DNA of 64,000 nucleotides from assembly GCF_001942335.1 (NCBI RefSeq), contig NZ_MKKH01000077.1, positions 1 through 64,000 on the forward strand, in the 5' to 3' direction. The notes beneath the pieces were generated by a model, which saw nothing but the letters and a program-made list of their open reading frames with translations, did no database searches and had not been told where the DNA came from. Positions 19,955-30,023 of the stretch are shown piece after piece. The translations under genes were made by a program, and so were the position numbers. Every line of letters begins with the position of its first letter. The first letter of the stretch is position 1. Source of the DNA: Cellulosimicrobium sp. CUA-896. Lineage in GTDB: Bacteria > Actinomycetota > Actinomycetes > Actinomycetales > Cellulomonadaceae.

Positions 19955-21170
19955 ATGTCGACGACGACGGGCGTCCACGCGATGGTGCGACGGACCCACG
20001 AAGGACGGGTGCTCAGCGCCCTGCGCACCTCCGGCGCGCTCAGCCGCGCGACCTGGCGCGCCACGTCGGCCTGTCGCGCACCACGCTGTCGGAGATCACG
20101 GCCCGGCTGCTCGAGCGCGGCGCGATCGTCGTCGTCGACACCGACGCCGCGCAGCGCCGGGGGAGCGGGCGGCCGGCAGAGCGTCTCGCGCTCGACCCGG
20201 CGTCGGGGCAGTACCTCGGCGTGGACTTCGGCCACCGCCGCGTGCACGTCGCCGTCGCCGACGCCTCCCACGAGATCATCGCCTCCGGCGTGCAGCGGTA
20301 CGACGACGACACGAGGTGGACGGCGCGGATCGCCCTCGCGTTCGAGCTCGTCGACCGGGTCGGTGCCGAGCACGGTCTGCACTTCGGAGCCCTCCAGGCC
20401 GTGGGCATCGGCGTCCCGGGCCCGTACACCGGCGCGCGCGGCATCACGTGGAACCACCGGACCGCGCCCGAGGGCGTGGACACCGCCTTCGCCGAGCGCT
20501 TCCACGCGTCCGTGGTGGTCGACAACAACACGCGCCTCGCCGCGCTCGCGGAGGCCGTCTCGCGGCCGGGTGCCGTCGGCGACGTCGTCTACGTCCGCCT
20601 GTCCGACGCGTCGGCGGCGGTCTCGTCGTCGCCGGCCGCCTCGTGACCGGCGCGCGCGGGTTCGCGGGTGAGCTCGGTCACGTGACCGCCGACCACGCCG
20701 GCGTCGTGTGCCGGTGCGGCAAGCGTGGGTGCCTCGAGACCGTCGCGTCCGTGCCCGCCATCCTCGAGGCGTGCCGCGTCCGCGGCGCGGAGCTCGTCTC
20801 GCTCGACGACCTCGCCGCGGCGGTCGAGCGGGAGGACCCCGTCGTCGACGCGGTGCTGCGCGAGGTCGGGGCCACGCTCGGGCGCGTGCTCGGCGCCGCC
20901 GCCATGACCCTCGACCCGGACGAGATCGTCATCGGCGGCGAGGTGGCGCACGTCGCCCCCGTCATCGTCGAGCAGGCGGCCTCGGCCCTGCGGTACGAGC
21001 TCCACTCCCTCCCGACGGACGGCCCGCGGGTCGTGCGGGCCGGCCGCCTGCGCGACAGCGACGGCGCGCTGGGCGCGCTCGCCGCCGTCTTCCACCAGTC
21101 CCCCCTGCTCGTCGAGTACCCGGCACCCGCCCCCTCGGGCGGGCGTGACACGCAAAGGAGCGCACGATGA
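19955..21170 (+). CDS. ROK-family transcriptional regulator (two frame breaks)
   Basis: 405 aa repaired. An N-terminal winged helix ([24 protein letters not shown]) precedes a ROK sugar-kinase-like domain with [33 protein letters not shown] and the zinc motif [13 protein letters not shown] repressors usually sense sugars or sugar phosphates. Breaks near 20045 and 20625 are each repaired by one G (AGCCGGCGCGAC; GACGGCGTC). It is the first gene of the transporter/sulfatase operon; its stop overlaps the permease start as ATGA. Likely a local repressor of this operon and of the GH43 gene, judged from the duplicated element. Confidence 0.84.
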
Positions 21171-22069
21171 CCACACCGACGCCGAGCATGGCTCGGAACG
21201 GCCCCGGCGCGGGGTCGGGCTCCGTCGCCGCGGGCTCGGCCGCGCCGCTCGTGCGGGGCACCGCGGCGTCCGACGGCGGGACCGCCCCCTCCGCGCCCGG
21301 GCCGTCCCGGCGGCGGTCGACGGACCGCCGCACGAAGCTGCGGCTGCTCAACGCCGTCTCGATCGTCGGCGGCATCGCGATCTGGTGGGCCATGTCCCTG
21401 GCGGGCCTGCAGTTCCCGACCCCGCCCGAGGTCGTGAGCAAGGCGGTCGAGCTCTGGCAGGACGGCGTCCTCCAGCGCGACGTCCTCGCGAGCCTCGGGC
21501 GTGTCCTCACCGGCTTCCTCATCGGGTCCGCCGCGGCGATCCCCGTCGGCTTCCTCATGGGCTGGTACACCGTGGCGCGGGGGCTGTTCGAGCCGTGGAT
21601 CCAGTTCTTCCGCACCATCCCGCCGCTGGCGCTGCTGCCGCTCGTGCTCGTCCTCATGGGCATCGGCGAGCTGCCGAAGGTGTTCGTCATCTTCCTCGCG
21701 GCGTTCCTGGCGTGCGTCATCTCGACGTACCAGGGCGTCGTCGGCGTCGACAAGACCCTCATCAACGCCGCACGCGTCCTCGGCGCGAAGGACGGGCGCA
21801 TCTTCCTGCGCGTCGTCGTGCCGGCGTCCACGCCGTTCATCCTCGTCGGCATGCGCGTCGGGCTCGGGTCCGCCTGGGCGACGCTCGTGGCCGCCGAGCT
21901 CCTCGCCGCGCAGGCCGGTCTCGGGTACCGGATGCAGCAGGCCCAGCTCTACTACGACATCGCGACGATCTTCGTCGGCATCGTCGCCATCGGCGTCCTC
22001 GGCCTGGTGATGGACCGGCTGCTGCTCCTCGCGGAGACCAGGCTCACCGGATGGCAGGAGCGACGATGA
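21167..22069 (+). CDS. ABC transporter permease, SsuC/TauC type
   Basis: 300 aa inner-membrane permease of the BPD-transport family. An unusually long Ser/Ala/Pro-rich cytosolic N-terminus of about 55 residues precedes six membrane segments. The EAA-like loop is [19 protein letters not shown], followed by [17 protein letters not shown], typical of nitrate/sulfonate/taurine importers. ATG 21167 overlaps the ROK stop, and its own stop overlaps the ATPase start (ATGA). Works with the following ATPase and binding protein. Confidence 0.9.
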   Translation: MTTPTPSMARNGPGAGSGSVAAGSAAPLVRGTAASDGGTAPSAPGPSRRRSTDRRTKLRLLNAVSIVGGIAIWWAMSLAGLQFPTPPEVVSKAVELWQDGVLQRDVLASLGRVLTGFLIGSAAAIPVGFLMGWYTVARGLFEPWIQFFRTIPPLALLPLVLVLMGIGELPKVFVIFLAAFLACVISTYQGVVGVDKTLINAARVLGAKDGRIFLRVVVPASTPFILVGMRVGLGSAWATLVAAELLAAQAGLGYRMQQAQLYYDIATIFVGIVAIGVLGLVMDRLLLLAETRLTGWQERR

Positions 22070-22893
22070 CCACCACGACCGACACCCCGCGCAGCACCGC
22101 GAAGATCTCCGTGCAGGGCGTGCGCAGGACGTTCGAGCTGCGCAACGAGGAGTTCGTCGCGCTGGAGAGCGTCTCCCTGGACATCGCGGACAACGAGTTC
22201 GTGACGGTCGTGGGCCCGTCCGGGTGCGGCAAGTCGACCCTCATGAACATCCTCGCGGGCCTCGACGAGCCGACGGCGGGCCACGCCCGGGTCGACGGCC
22301 GCGACGTCTCCGGCCCCGGTCCCGAGCGCGGCGTGATCTTCCAGCAGTACGCGCTGTTCCCGTGGCTGACCGTGCGCAAGAACATCGAGTTCGGGCTCAA
22401 GGTCGCCGGCCTCGGCAAGGCCGAGCGCCGCGAGCGCGCCGAGCACTTCATCCGGCTCGTCGGCCTCGAGCAGTTCGCGGACGCGCTGCCCAAGATGCTC
22501 TCGGGTGGCATGAAGCAGCGGTGCGCCATCGCCCGCGCGTACGCGGTGGACCCGTCGATCCTGCTCATGGACGAGCCGTTCGGCGCCCTCGACGCCCTCA
22601 CGCGCGTCAAGCTCCAGGAGCAGCTCCTCGAGACGTGGAGCCGCGAGAAGCGCACCGTCATGTTCATCACGCACGACGTCGACGAAGCGGTGTTCCTCGC
22701 GAACCGCGTCGTCGTCATGGCCGCCCGCCCGGGCCGCATCTACGACGTGATCGACGTGGACCTGCCCTACCCCCGCACCGAGGAGGTGCGGCTCAGCCCC
22801 GAGTTCGCCGAGCTGCGGAACCGGGTCTGGACCTCCGTCTACCACCAGACGCCCGGCACCGCCGCCGACGCGTCCACCACCCCTACGGCCTGA
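22066..22893 (+). CDS. ABC transporter ATP-binding protein, SsuB/TauB type
   Basis: 275 aa. Walker [12 protein letters not shown]-loop [10 protein letters not shown], signature LSGGMKQR, Walker [14 protein letters not shown] and H-loop FITHDVDEA are all complete. [20 protein letters not shown] is the typical ending of sulfonate/nitrate-type ATPases. It drives the permease encoded immediately upstream. Confidence 0.93.
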   Translation: MTTTTDTPRSTAKISVQGVRRTFELRNEEFVALESVSLDIADNEFVTVVGPSGCGKSTLMNILAGLDEPTAGHARVDGRDVSGPGPERGVIFQQYALFPWLTVRKNIEFGLKVAGLGKAERRERAEHFIRLVGLEQFADALPKMLSGGMKQRCAIARAYAVDPSILLMDEPFGALDALTRVKLQEQLLETWSREKRTVMFITHDVDEAVFLANRVVVMAARPGRIYDVIDVDLPYPRTEEVRLSPEFAELRNRVWTSVYHQTPGTAADASTTPTA

Positions 22894-22917
22894 CGGCCTT
22901 CGAAGAAGAGGACCACC

Positions 22918-23942
22918 ATGCGCACCACGACCACCCGCCTCGCGCCGCCGCCGTCGCCTCCACGCTCGCCCTGACCCTCGCCGCCTGCTCGAGCGACGGT
23001 GGTTCCAGCACCGACGCCGGCGGTGACGGCGGCAGCGCCGAGGAGACCATCCAGGTCGACTTCGGCTACATCCCGGACTTCAACGGCACCAGCCTGCTGG
23101 CGATCGCCGAGGACCAGGGCATGTGGGAGGAGCACGGCATCGAGATCAACACGCCCTCGTTCACCAACGGCCCGCTGCAGATCCAGGCGCTGGGCACCGG
23201 CGACCTCGACTTCGGCTACATCGGCCCCGGGGCGTTCTGGCTGCCCGCGTCGGGCCAGGCGAAGATCGTCGCGATGAACACGCTCGGGCAGGCCGACCGT
23301 GTCGTCGCCCAGCCGGGCATCGAGTCCATGGAGGACCTGCGCGGCAAGAAGGTCGCGATCCCCGAGGGCACCTCGGGCGACATGATCCTCACCCTCGCCC
23401 TCCAGGAGGCGGGGATGACCAAGGACGACATCGAGGTCGTGCCGATGGAGCCGGCGGCGATCGTCGCGGCCCTGTCGTCCGGCCAGGTCGACGGCGCCGG
23501 GTTCTGGTACCCGGCGCTCGCCACGGTCAAGGAGCAGGTCCCGGACCTGGTCGAGATCGCGAGCAACAAGGACTTCGAGGACACGATGGCGTTCCCGACG
23601 GCGTTCGTCGCGAGCAACGACCTCGTCGCCGAGGACCCCGAGATGGTGCAGCGCGTCCTCGCCGTGCTGCGCGAGGCCATCGCGTACCGCGCGGACAACA
23701 TGGACGACGCGGTCGCGCTCACCGCGGAGTACAACGACCTCGCGGTCGAGGCCGTCGAGGGCGACGCCGCGAACGTCGAGATCCTGTCCCTGGAGGACAT
23801 CGACTCGATGACCGAGGACGGCACGGTGAACGACTGGCTGACCGTCATGGGCGACTACTTCGTCGACGCGGGCAAGCTCGAGAGCCCCGTGGACCCGTCC
23901 GAGTACTACACGGGGGACCTGTTCCTCGAGGCAGGCGAGTGA
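22918..23942 (+). CDS. Substrate-binding lipoprotein, NMT1/SsuA-like (one frame break)
   Basis: 341 aa repaired. ATG 22918 gives MRTTTTRLA. One lost G near 22945 (CTCGCGGCC for CTCGCGCC) joins it to AAAVASTLALTLAAC, a good lipobox with the lipid-modified Cys. The mature protein has VDFGYIPDFNGTSLLAIAED, GTGDLDFGYIGPGAFW and VAIPEGTSGDMILTLAL, as in periplasmic binding proteins for sulfonates, taurine or nitrate. No alternative start is credible, since the open frame upstream runs through the ATPase gene in another frame. The ligand is unknown; neighbours suggest a sulfate ester or sulfonate. Confidence 0.86.
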
Positions 23943-23949
23943 CGGCCCG

Positions 23950-25488
23950 ATGAGCGACACGACCACGACGGGCGCGCCGGGCGCCCCGAGGAACGTCCTG
24001 TTCCTCATGACCGACCAGCACCGGGTCGACACCCTCGGCACGTACGGCAACCCGCACGCCTCGACCCCGGTGCTCGACGAGCTCGCGCGCACGGGCACCC
24101 GGTTCGACCGGTGGTACACGCCGACGGCGATCTGCACCCCGGCGCGCGCGAGCCTCCTCACGGGGCAGGCGCCGTTCCGGCACCGGGTGCTCGCAAACCA
24201 CGAGCGCAACGTCGGGTACCGCGAGGACCTCGCGGAGGGCACCTTCACGTTCGTGGAGGCCCTGCGCGAGCGCGGGTACAACACGGGGCTGGTCGGCAAG
24301 TGGCACGCCGGCACGGAGAAGAACGCCGCCGACTTCGGGTTCGACGGCCCGGACCTGCCGGGCTGGCACAACCCCGTGGACAACGAGGACTACCTGAAGT
24401 ACCTGGCGGAGAACGACCTGCCGCCGTACGCGATCAGCGACCGCGTGCGGGGCACGCTGCCGAACGGCGGGCCGGGAAACCTGCTCGCCGCCCGGCTGCA
24501 CCAGCCCGTCGAGGCGACGTTCGAGCACTACCTCGCGACGCGGACCATCGAGCTGCTCGAGCGGTACGCGGAGGACTTCCGCAGCGGCCGCCGGCCGTTC
24601 TTCCTCGAGCTGAGCTTCTTCGGCCCGCACCTGCCCTACATCGTGCCCGACGAGTACTTCGACCTGGTCGACCCGGCCGACGTCGAGCTGCCGAAGTCCA
24701 TCGCCGAGACCTTCGCGGGCAAGCCGCCGGTGCAGCAGAACTACAGCGCGCACTGGACGTTCGACACCATGCCGATCGAGGTGACGCGCAAGCTCATCGC
24801 CGTCTACTGGGGGTACGTGGCGCTCATCGACCGGGAGATCGGGCGGGTCATGGACGCGCTCGAGCGGCTCGGCCTCGTCGACGACACCGCGGTGTTCTTC
24901 ACGTGCGACCACGGGGAGTTCACCGGGGCGCACCGGCTGCACGACAAGGGGCCCGCGATGTACGAGGACATCTACCGCACCCCGGGCCTGCTCCGCGTCC
25001 CCGGCGGCCCGCAGGGTCAGGTCCGCACCGAGTTCGTGAGCCTGCTCGACTGCACCGCCACGATCCTCGAGCTCGCCGGCGTCGACCCGGCACCGGCCGT
25101 GGACTCGCGCAGCCTCCTGCCGCTGGCGCAGGGGGAGTCGGTGCCGTGGTCCGAGGACATCGTGTGCGAGTTCCACGGGCACCACTTCCCGTACCCGCAG
25201 CGCATGCTGCGCGAGGACCGGTACAAGCTCGTGGTCAACCCCGACTCGACGAACGAGCTGTACGACCTGCACCGGGACCCCGACGAGCTCATGAACGTCT
25301 ACGAGCACCCGGAGATGACCGAGGTCCGCTCGCGCATGATGCGGCGGCTGTACCGCCTGCTGCGCGAGCGCGGCGACAACTTCTACCACTGGATGACCAC
25401 GATGTACGACGTCGGGGACGTCGACTACGACCCGACGCAGTCGGGCCTCGACGAGACGACCTACCAGGCCGAGCCGGCGGCGACATGA
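23950..25488 (+). CDS. Sulfatase (type I, formylglycine-dependent) 1
   Basis: 512 aa alkaline-phosphatase-superfamily sulfatase. NVLFLMTDQHRVDTLG supplies the metal-binding aspartate, and ICTPARASLLTGQ is the CxPxR signature whose Cys becomes formylglycine. VGKWHAG and FTCDHGEFTGAH supply further metal and substrate ligands. No signal peptide is visible, so the enzyme should act in the cytosol on imported substrates. The FGE encoded 2.2 kb downstream is its expected activator. Its stop overlaps the start of sulfatase 2 by ATGA. Substrate is not predictable from sequence alone. Confidence 0.92.
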   Translation: MSDTTTTGAPGAPRNVLFLMTDQHRVDTLGTYGNPHASTPVLDELARTGTRFDRWYTPTAICTPARASLLTGQAPFRHRVLANHERNVGYREDLAEGTFTFVEALRERGYNTGLVGKWHAGTEKNAADFGFDGPDLPGWHNPVDNEDYLKYLAENDLPPYAISDRVRGTLPNGGPGNLLAARLHQPVEATFEHYLATRTIELLERYAEDFRSGRRPFFLELSFFGPHLPYIVPDEYFDLVDPADVELPKSIAETFAGKPPVQQNYSAHWTFDTMPIEVTRKLIAVYWGYVALIDREIGRVMDALERLGLVDDTAVFFTCDHGEFTGAHRLHDKGPAMYEDIYRTPGLLRVPGGPQGQVRTEFVSLLDCTATILELAGVDPAPAVDSRSLLPLAQGESVPWSEDIVCEFHGHHFPYPQRMLREDRYKLVVNPDSTNELYDLHRDPDELMNVYEHPEMTEVRSRMMRRLYRLLRERGDNFYHWMTTMYDVGDVDYDPTQSGLDETTYQAEPAAT

Positions 25489-26953
25489 GGCGGCCCAACA
25501 TCGCGTTCGTCCTCACCGACGACCACGCGGCGCACGCCATCGGCGCGTACGGGTCGGTGGTGAACACGACCCCCCACATCGACGCGATCAGCGCGGCGGG
25601 CTGGCGGCTGGACCGCTGCTACGCGACCAACTCGCTGTGCTCGCCGAGCCGCGCGTCGATCCTCACCGGGACGTACAGCCACGTCAACGGCGTCACGACC
25701 CTCGAGACGCCGATCGACGCGAGCCAGCCCACGTTCGTGTCCGCGCTGCGCGCCGCCGGGTACCGCACGGCCGTCGTCGGCAAGTGGCACATGGGCGACG
25801 GGCCGGGCCACGACCCCGAGGGCTTCGACTACTGGGACGTGCTCATCGAGCAGGGGGAGTACCACGACCCGACGTTCCTGTCGGCGATGGGCCTGCGCAC
25901 CGAGCCGGGTACGCGACGGACGTCATCACCGACCTCGCGCTGCGCTGGCTCGACTCCCTCGAGGGCGACGACCCGTGGTGCCTGCTCGTCTGGCACAAGG
26001 CGCCGCACCGGCCGTGGGAGCCCGACGAGGCGCACGCCGACCTGTACCGGGAGCCGATCCCGGTGCCGGCCACGTTCACGGACGACTACGCGACCCGGAC
26101 CTCCTCGGCACGGCGCGCGGCGATGCGGATCGCCGAGCACCTCACCGCCGAGGACCTCAAGGTCGACCCGCCGCCCGGCCTGACCTACGACGAGCTCGCC
26201 CTGTGGAAGTACCAGCGCTACATGGAGGACTACCTGCGCTGCGTCGCGTCCGTCGACGACAACGTCGGGCGGCTCACCGCCGCCCTGCGCGAGCGCGGCG
26301 AGCTCGACGACACGCTCCTGCTGTACTCCTCCGACCAGGGGTTCTTCCTCGGCGACCACGGCTGGTTCGACAAGCGGTTCATGTACGAGGAGTCGATCCG
26401 CATGCCGTTCCTGCTGTCCTACCCGCGGGCGCTCGACGGCGGCCGCGTGCACGACGGGATCGTCACCAACGTCGACCTCGCCCGCACGATCCTCGACGCC
26501 GCCGGCGTCGAGCCGCACCCGCGGATGCAGGGCCGCTCGTTCTGGCCGGAGCTCGCCGGGCACCACGGGACCGGCGACCACGCCGACCCGCCCCCCGACC
26601 CGCCCGCGAGAGGGTTCTACTACCGGTACTGGGAGCACGACGACGTCTTCCACAAGGCGCCCGCGCACTACGGGTACCGCGACGACCGCTACAAGATCGT
26701 CTACTTCTACAACGACGGCACCGGCCTCGCCGGCACCGGCCCCTTCACCTACCCGGGGGAGTGGGAGCTGTACGACCTCGAGCGCGACCCCGAGGAGCTG
26801 CACAACGTCGCCGACGACCCCGCCTACGCTGACGTCCGCGCCCGCCTCGAGGTCGACCTGTGGCACGCGCAGGCCGCCGTCGACGACCGTCCCCACCCCG
26901 GGCAGCCCGTCCCCGCGGGGATCGCCGCGCTCGCCGGCCGGACCGGGACATGA
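25485..26953 (+). CDS. Sulfatase (type I, formylglycine-dependent) 2 (one frame break)
   Basis: 489 aa repaired. [19 protein letters not shown], signature [23 protein letters not shown], and [18 protein letters not shown] with the C-terminal metal ligands. No signal peptide. The frame breaks near 25905-25912; adding one base in GGGTACG joins LRTEPG to [14 protein letters not shown]. The metal-ligand region [18 protein letters not shown] resembles choline-sulfatase, iduronate-2-sulfatase and DUF4976-type sulfatases. ATGA overlaps at both ends. Confidence 0.9.
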
Positions 26954-27312
26954 GCGCCGAGAGCCGCTTTCCACGGTCCGTCTACGGGGTGGGGACCGAG
27001 CCCGACCCGCGCTTCAGCCTCGCGAACGAGCGCACCTACCTCGCCTGGCTGCGGACCGCGCTCGCGCTGTTCGCCGCCGGCGTGGCCCTCGAGGCGCTCG
27101 ACGTCCCCGTGGACCCGCGGTTCCGGCTCGCCTCCGCCGCCGTGTTCGTGCTGCTCGGCCTGCTCGGCCTCGTGCAGGCCTGGCGCGGCTGGGTGCGCAC
27201 CGAGCGCGCGCTGCGCGAGGCCCGCCCCCTGCCGGGGCCGTCGATCGGCGTCGTCGTCGGCGCCGGTGCCGGCGTCGCGATGCTCCTGCTCGCGGCAGGC
27301 GCCCTCGCATGA
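26950..27312 (+). CDS. DUF202 (YidH-like) membrane protein 1
   Basis: 120 aa with the DUF202 hallmark [20 protein letters not shown] and three membrane segments ([51 protein letters not shown]). Function of the family is unknown. It overlaps sulfatase 2 and the next DUF202 gene by ATGA, so it is made as part of the sulfatase operon. Confidence 0.88.
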   Translation: MSAESRFPRSVYGVGTEPDPRFSLANERTYLAWLRTALALFAAGVALEALDVPVDPRFRLASAAVFVLLGLLGLVQAWRGWVRTERALREARPLPGPSIGVVVGAGAGVAMLLLAAGALA

Positions 27313-27664
27313 CCGCACCCGGGCCGCCGTACGACCCCGGGCTCCAGCCCGAGCGCACCCTCCTCGCGTGGCGGCGCACGTGCCTCGCCCTCGGCGTCGC
27401 CGCCGCCGTGGCGGTGCGCTTCGCCGCCGACGTCGTGGGGCCCGTCGCCGTCGTCCTCGGCGCGTCGGGATCGGGACGGCGCTCGCGGCCTCCGTCGTGG
27501 CGGCCCGGCGTTATCGTGCGTCCCCGACCGGTTGACCGCGACGGGGGGAGCTACCGGTGGACGGGACGGCGCTCGCCGCGCTGACCGTGACCGGCGCGGT
27601 GGTCGGCCTCGCCGCGGCGGTGTTCGTCGCGGGCGGTGTCGCCGCGGTCGGGTCGGGGAGATGA
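27309..27664 (+). CDS. DUF202 membrane protein 2 (about three frame breaks)
   Basis: About 118 aa when repaired. It opens [19 protein letters not shown], the DUF202 pattern, and continues through [17 protein letters not shown] and ends [27 protein letters not shown]. These parts lie in different frames. Breaks fall near 27455 (one G lost), 27515-27530 (one base lost) and 27545 (G6 run, one too many). Net length then fits a whole gene. It pairs with the preceding DUF202 gene, an arrangement common for this family. The stop at 27662-27664 meets the FGE region. Confidence 0.68.
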
Positions 27665-27687
27665 TCCGAGGGGGAGAGGATGGGGCG

Positions 27688-28632
27688 ATGAGCGACACGG
27701 TCACCGGCTCGCCGACGGCGGACCTCGTCCGCATCGACGGCGGCACGTTCCGCATGGGGTCGGAGCACTTCTACACGGAGGAGGGCCCGGTGGTCGAGGT
27801 GACCGTCGCGCCCTTCGAGATGGGCCGCACCCAGGTCACCAACCGGGAGTTCGCCCGGTTCGTCGACGCGACCGGCTACGTCACGACGGCGGAGCGCGCA
27901 CCCGACCCCGCCGAGTTCCCGGGGGCGGACCCCGAGCTGCTCGTCCCGGGCTCGCTCGTCTTCACCCCGACGGAGGGACCCGTCGACCTGCGCGACTGGC
28001 GGCAGTGGTGGCGGTGGCAGCCGGGTGCGTCGTGGCGGCACCCCGCCGGTCCGGGATCGTCGCTGGAGGGGAAGGAGGACCACCCGGTCGTCCAGGTGTC
28101 GTTCGAGGACGCCGGCGCCTACGCGGCCTGGGCGGGGCTGCGGCTGCCGACGGAGGCCGAGTGGGAGATCGCGGCGCGCGGCGGCCTGGACGGCGCGACG
28201 TACACGTGGGGCGGCGAGGCGCAGGACGGCACGCGCGCCAACACGTGGCAGGGCCGGTTCCCGTACCTCAACACCGGCGCCGGCTCCGGCCGCTGGGTCG
28301 GCACCGCGCCCGTCGGCTCGTTCCCGCCCAACGAGTTCGGGCTGCTCGACATGGCCGGCAACGTCTGGGAGTGGACGACCGACCCCTGGACCGACGGGCA
28401 CCGCCGCCCCGACCTCCTGACGACCGAGCCGGAGCACGCGTGCACGTGCGGGTGCGGCCCGTCCGACGCGCGGGAGCGCGCCGACGCGCAGGCGCCGCCC
28501 GAGCGTCTGGTGCTCAAGGGCGGGTCGCACCTGTGCGCGCCCGAGTACTGCCTGCGGTACCGCCCGGCGGCCCGCTCGCCGCAGACGCCGGACTCGTCGA
28601 CGACGCACATCGGCTTCCGCTGCGCGCGCTGA
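27688..28632 (+). CDS. Formylglycine-generating enzyme (SUMF1/FGE family)
   Basis: 314 aa. Oxidises the CxPxR cysteine of sulfatases to formylglycine in the cytosol, using copper and oxygen. Seen: RIDGGTFRMGSE, GRTQVTNREFARFVDATGY, RLPTEAEWEIAARGG, DMAGNVWEWTTDPW, and the active-site pair in GGSHLCAPEYCLRYRPAARS, matching the aerobic FGE motif. ATG 27688 is preferred for its GGGGGAGAGGA eight bases upstream. An in-frame ATG at 27661 overlapping the DUF202 stop is the alternative. Downstream of both sulfatases, it completes a self-sufficient sulfatase operon. Confidence 0.94.
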   Translation: MSDTVTGSPTADLVRIDGGTFRMGSEHFYTEEGPVVEVTVAPFEMGRTQVTNREFARFVDATGYVTTAERAPDPAEFPGADPELLVPGSLVFTPTEGPVDLRDWRQWWRWQPGASWRHPAGPGSSLEGKEDHPVVQVSFEDAGAYAAWAGLRLPTEAEWEIAARGGLDGATYTWGGEAQDGTRANTWQGRFPYLNTGAGSGRWVGTAPVGSFPPNEFGLLDMAGNVWEWTTDPWTDGHRRPDLLTTEPEHACTCGCGPSDARERADAQAPPERLVLKGGSHLCAPEYCLRYRPAARSPQTPDSSTTHIGFRCAR

Positions 28633-28644
28633 CCCCGGTGCCCG

Positions 28645-30023
28645 TCAGCCCCGAGGGCTGCCCTCGCTCGCGGCGGGCTCGACGGGACCGGTCCCTGCGC
28701 CGCCCAGCTCGCCCCGGTCCGGCTCCACGTCCTCGCGCAGCGTCACGGCGTCGGCCGCGTCCGCGCGCCGCGCGTCCACAGCAGGAGCGCGGCGAGCGCG
28801 TACGCCACGGCGAGCGCGACGAACACCGGCCTCGACCAGCCCGTGTCGGGCAGCGTGAACGCCGCGAGAGCCGCCGCGCCCACGAACGCCGCGTTGTACA
28901 GGACGTCGTAGAACGCGAACGCGCGCCCGCGGAAGCCGTCCTCGGTGTCGCGTTGCACGATCGTGTCGACCGCGATCTTCGTGCCCTGCGCCGCCAGCCC
29001 CAGCAGCGCGGCACCCGTGTAGACCACGGCGCGCGACGGCGTCGTGAGCAGCAGCAGCTGGCTCGCCGCGGCGAGCACCAGCATGATCGCGATCCACGCC
29101 TGCGGGCCCGTGTAGCGCGAGAGCGTCGGGGTGAGCAGGACGGCACCCGCGCCACCCACGCCCGTGAGCCCGACGACGACGCCGAACGTCGCGAGGCCCG
29201 CGTCCGGGTTCCCCGGCTCGAGGAGGTTGCGCGCGATGAGGATCGACGCGATGAACACGACCCCGTACAGGAACCGGTGCGTCGCCATCGCCAGCAGCGC
29301 CTGGCCCGGGGTGCGGCGGGCGACGAGGTAGCGCGCGCCGTCGGCCAGGCCACGGGCGACCTCGGCGATCTGGCTCGTCACCGCGCCCCGCTCCGGCCGC
29401 TCCGGGCCGAGCTGCGTGCGCCCGAGCCGCAGCGCCAGGAGCGACGCGACGCCGAACACCAGCGCCGCGCACACCAGCGCGGAGGAGTCCTTGACCCGGC
29501 CCGGCTCGAACGCGAGGCTCAGGACGAACCCGATGCCGCCGCCCACGAACGCCGCCCCCGCCCCGAGCGTCGGGGTGAGCGAGTTCGCGGTCAGCAGGAG
29601 CGGACCGTCGACGACACGCGGCAGGCCTGCCGACAGCCCCGCGAGCAGGAAGCGGTTCACCGACAGCGCCGCGAGCCCCAGCGCGTAGATGCCCGCGCCG
29701 ACGCCCCCGGACAGCATCAGCGCCGCCATGCCCAGCGTGAGGACGACCCGCACCGCGTTGCCCCACAGCAGCACCTGCCGCCGCTGCCACCGGTCGAGGA
29801 ACACGCCCGCGAACGGGCCCACGATCGTGAACGGCGCCAGCATCACCGCGAACGCGCCCGCGATCGCCGCCGCCGAGCCCTGCGCCTCCGGGGAGAAGAA
29901 CAGCAGCGACGCGAGACCGACCTGGAACATGCCGTCGCCCGCCTGCGACACCAGCCGCACGGCGAACAGACGACGGAAGCCGCTCAGGCGCAGCAACGCC
30001 CGCAGCTCGGAGATCACGCCCAC
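28645..30023 (-). CDS. MFS transporter (probable frame break near C-terminus)
   Basis: Twelve-helix major facilitator, 459 aa if repaired or 426 aa if it stops at 28743. It opens SGFRRLFAVRLVSQAGDGMFQ, with FAGVFLDRWQRRQVLLW (motif A) between helices 2 and 3, and FRGRAFAFYDVLYNAAFVGA near the end. Past 28770 the other frame encodes a GC3-rich tail, AVTLREDVEPDRGELGG to SEGSPRG, which looks coding. A lost base near 28760-28770 is therefore likely. Substrate unknown. MFS genes of this type next to ino1 are found in relatives. Confidence 0.83.

Noticed and set aside
20443-20454. ATCACGTGGAAC inside the ROK gene resembling a parS half
   Set aside because: Only the centre and one half fit, and it lies in conserved coding sequence. 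Chance is sufficient.
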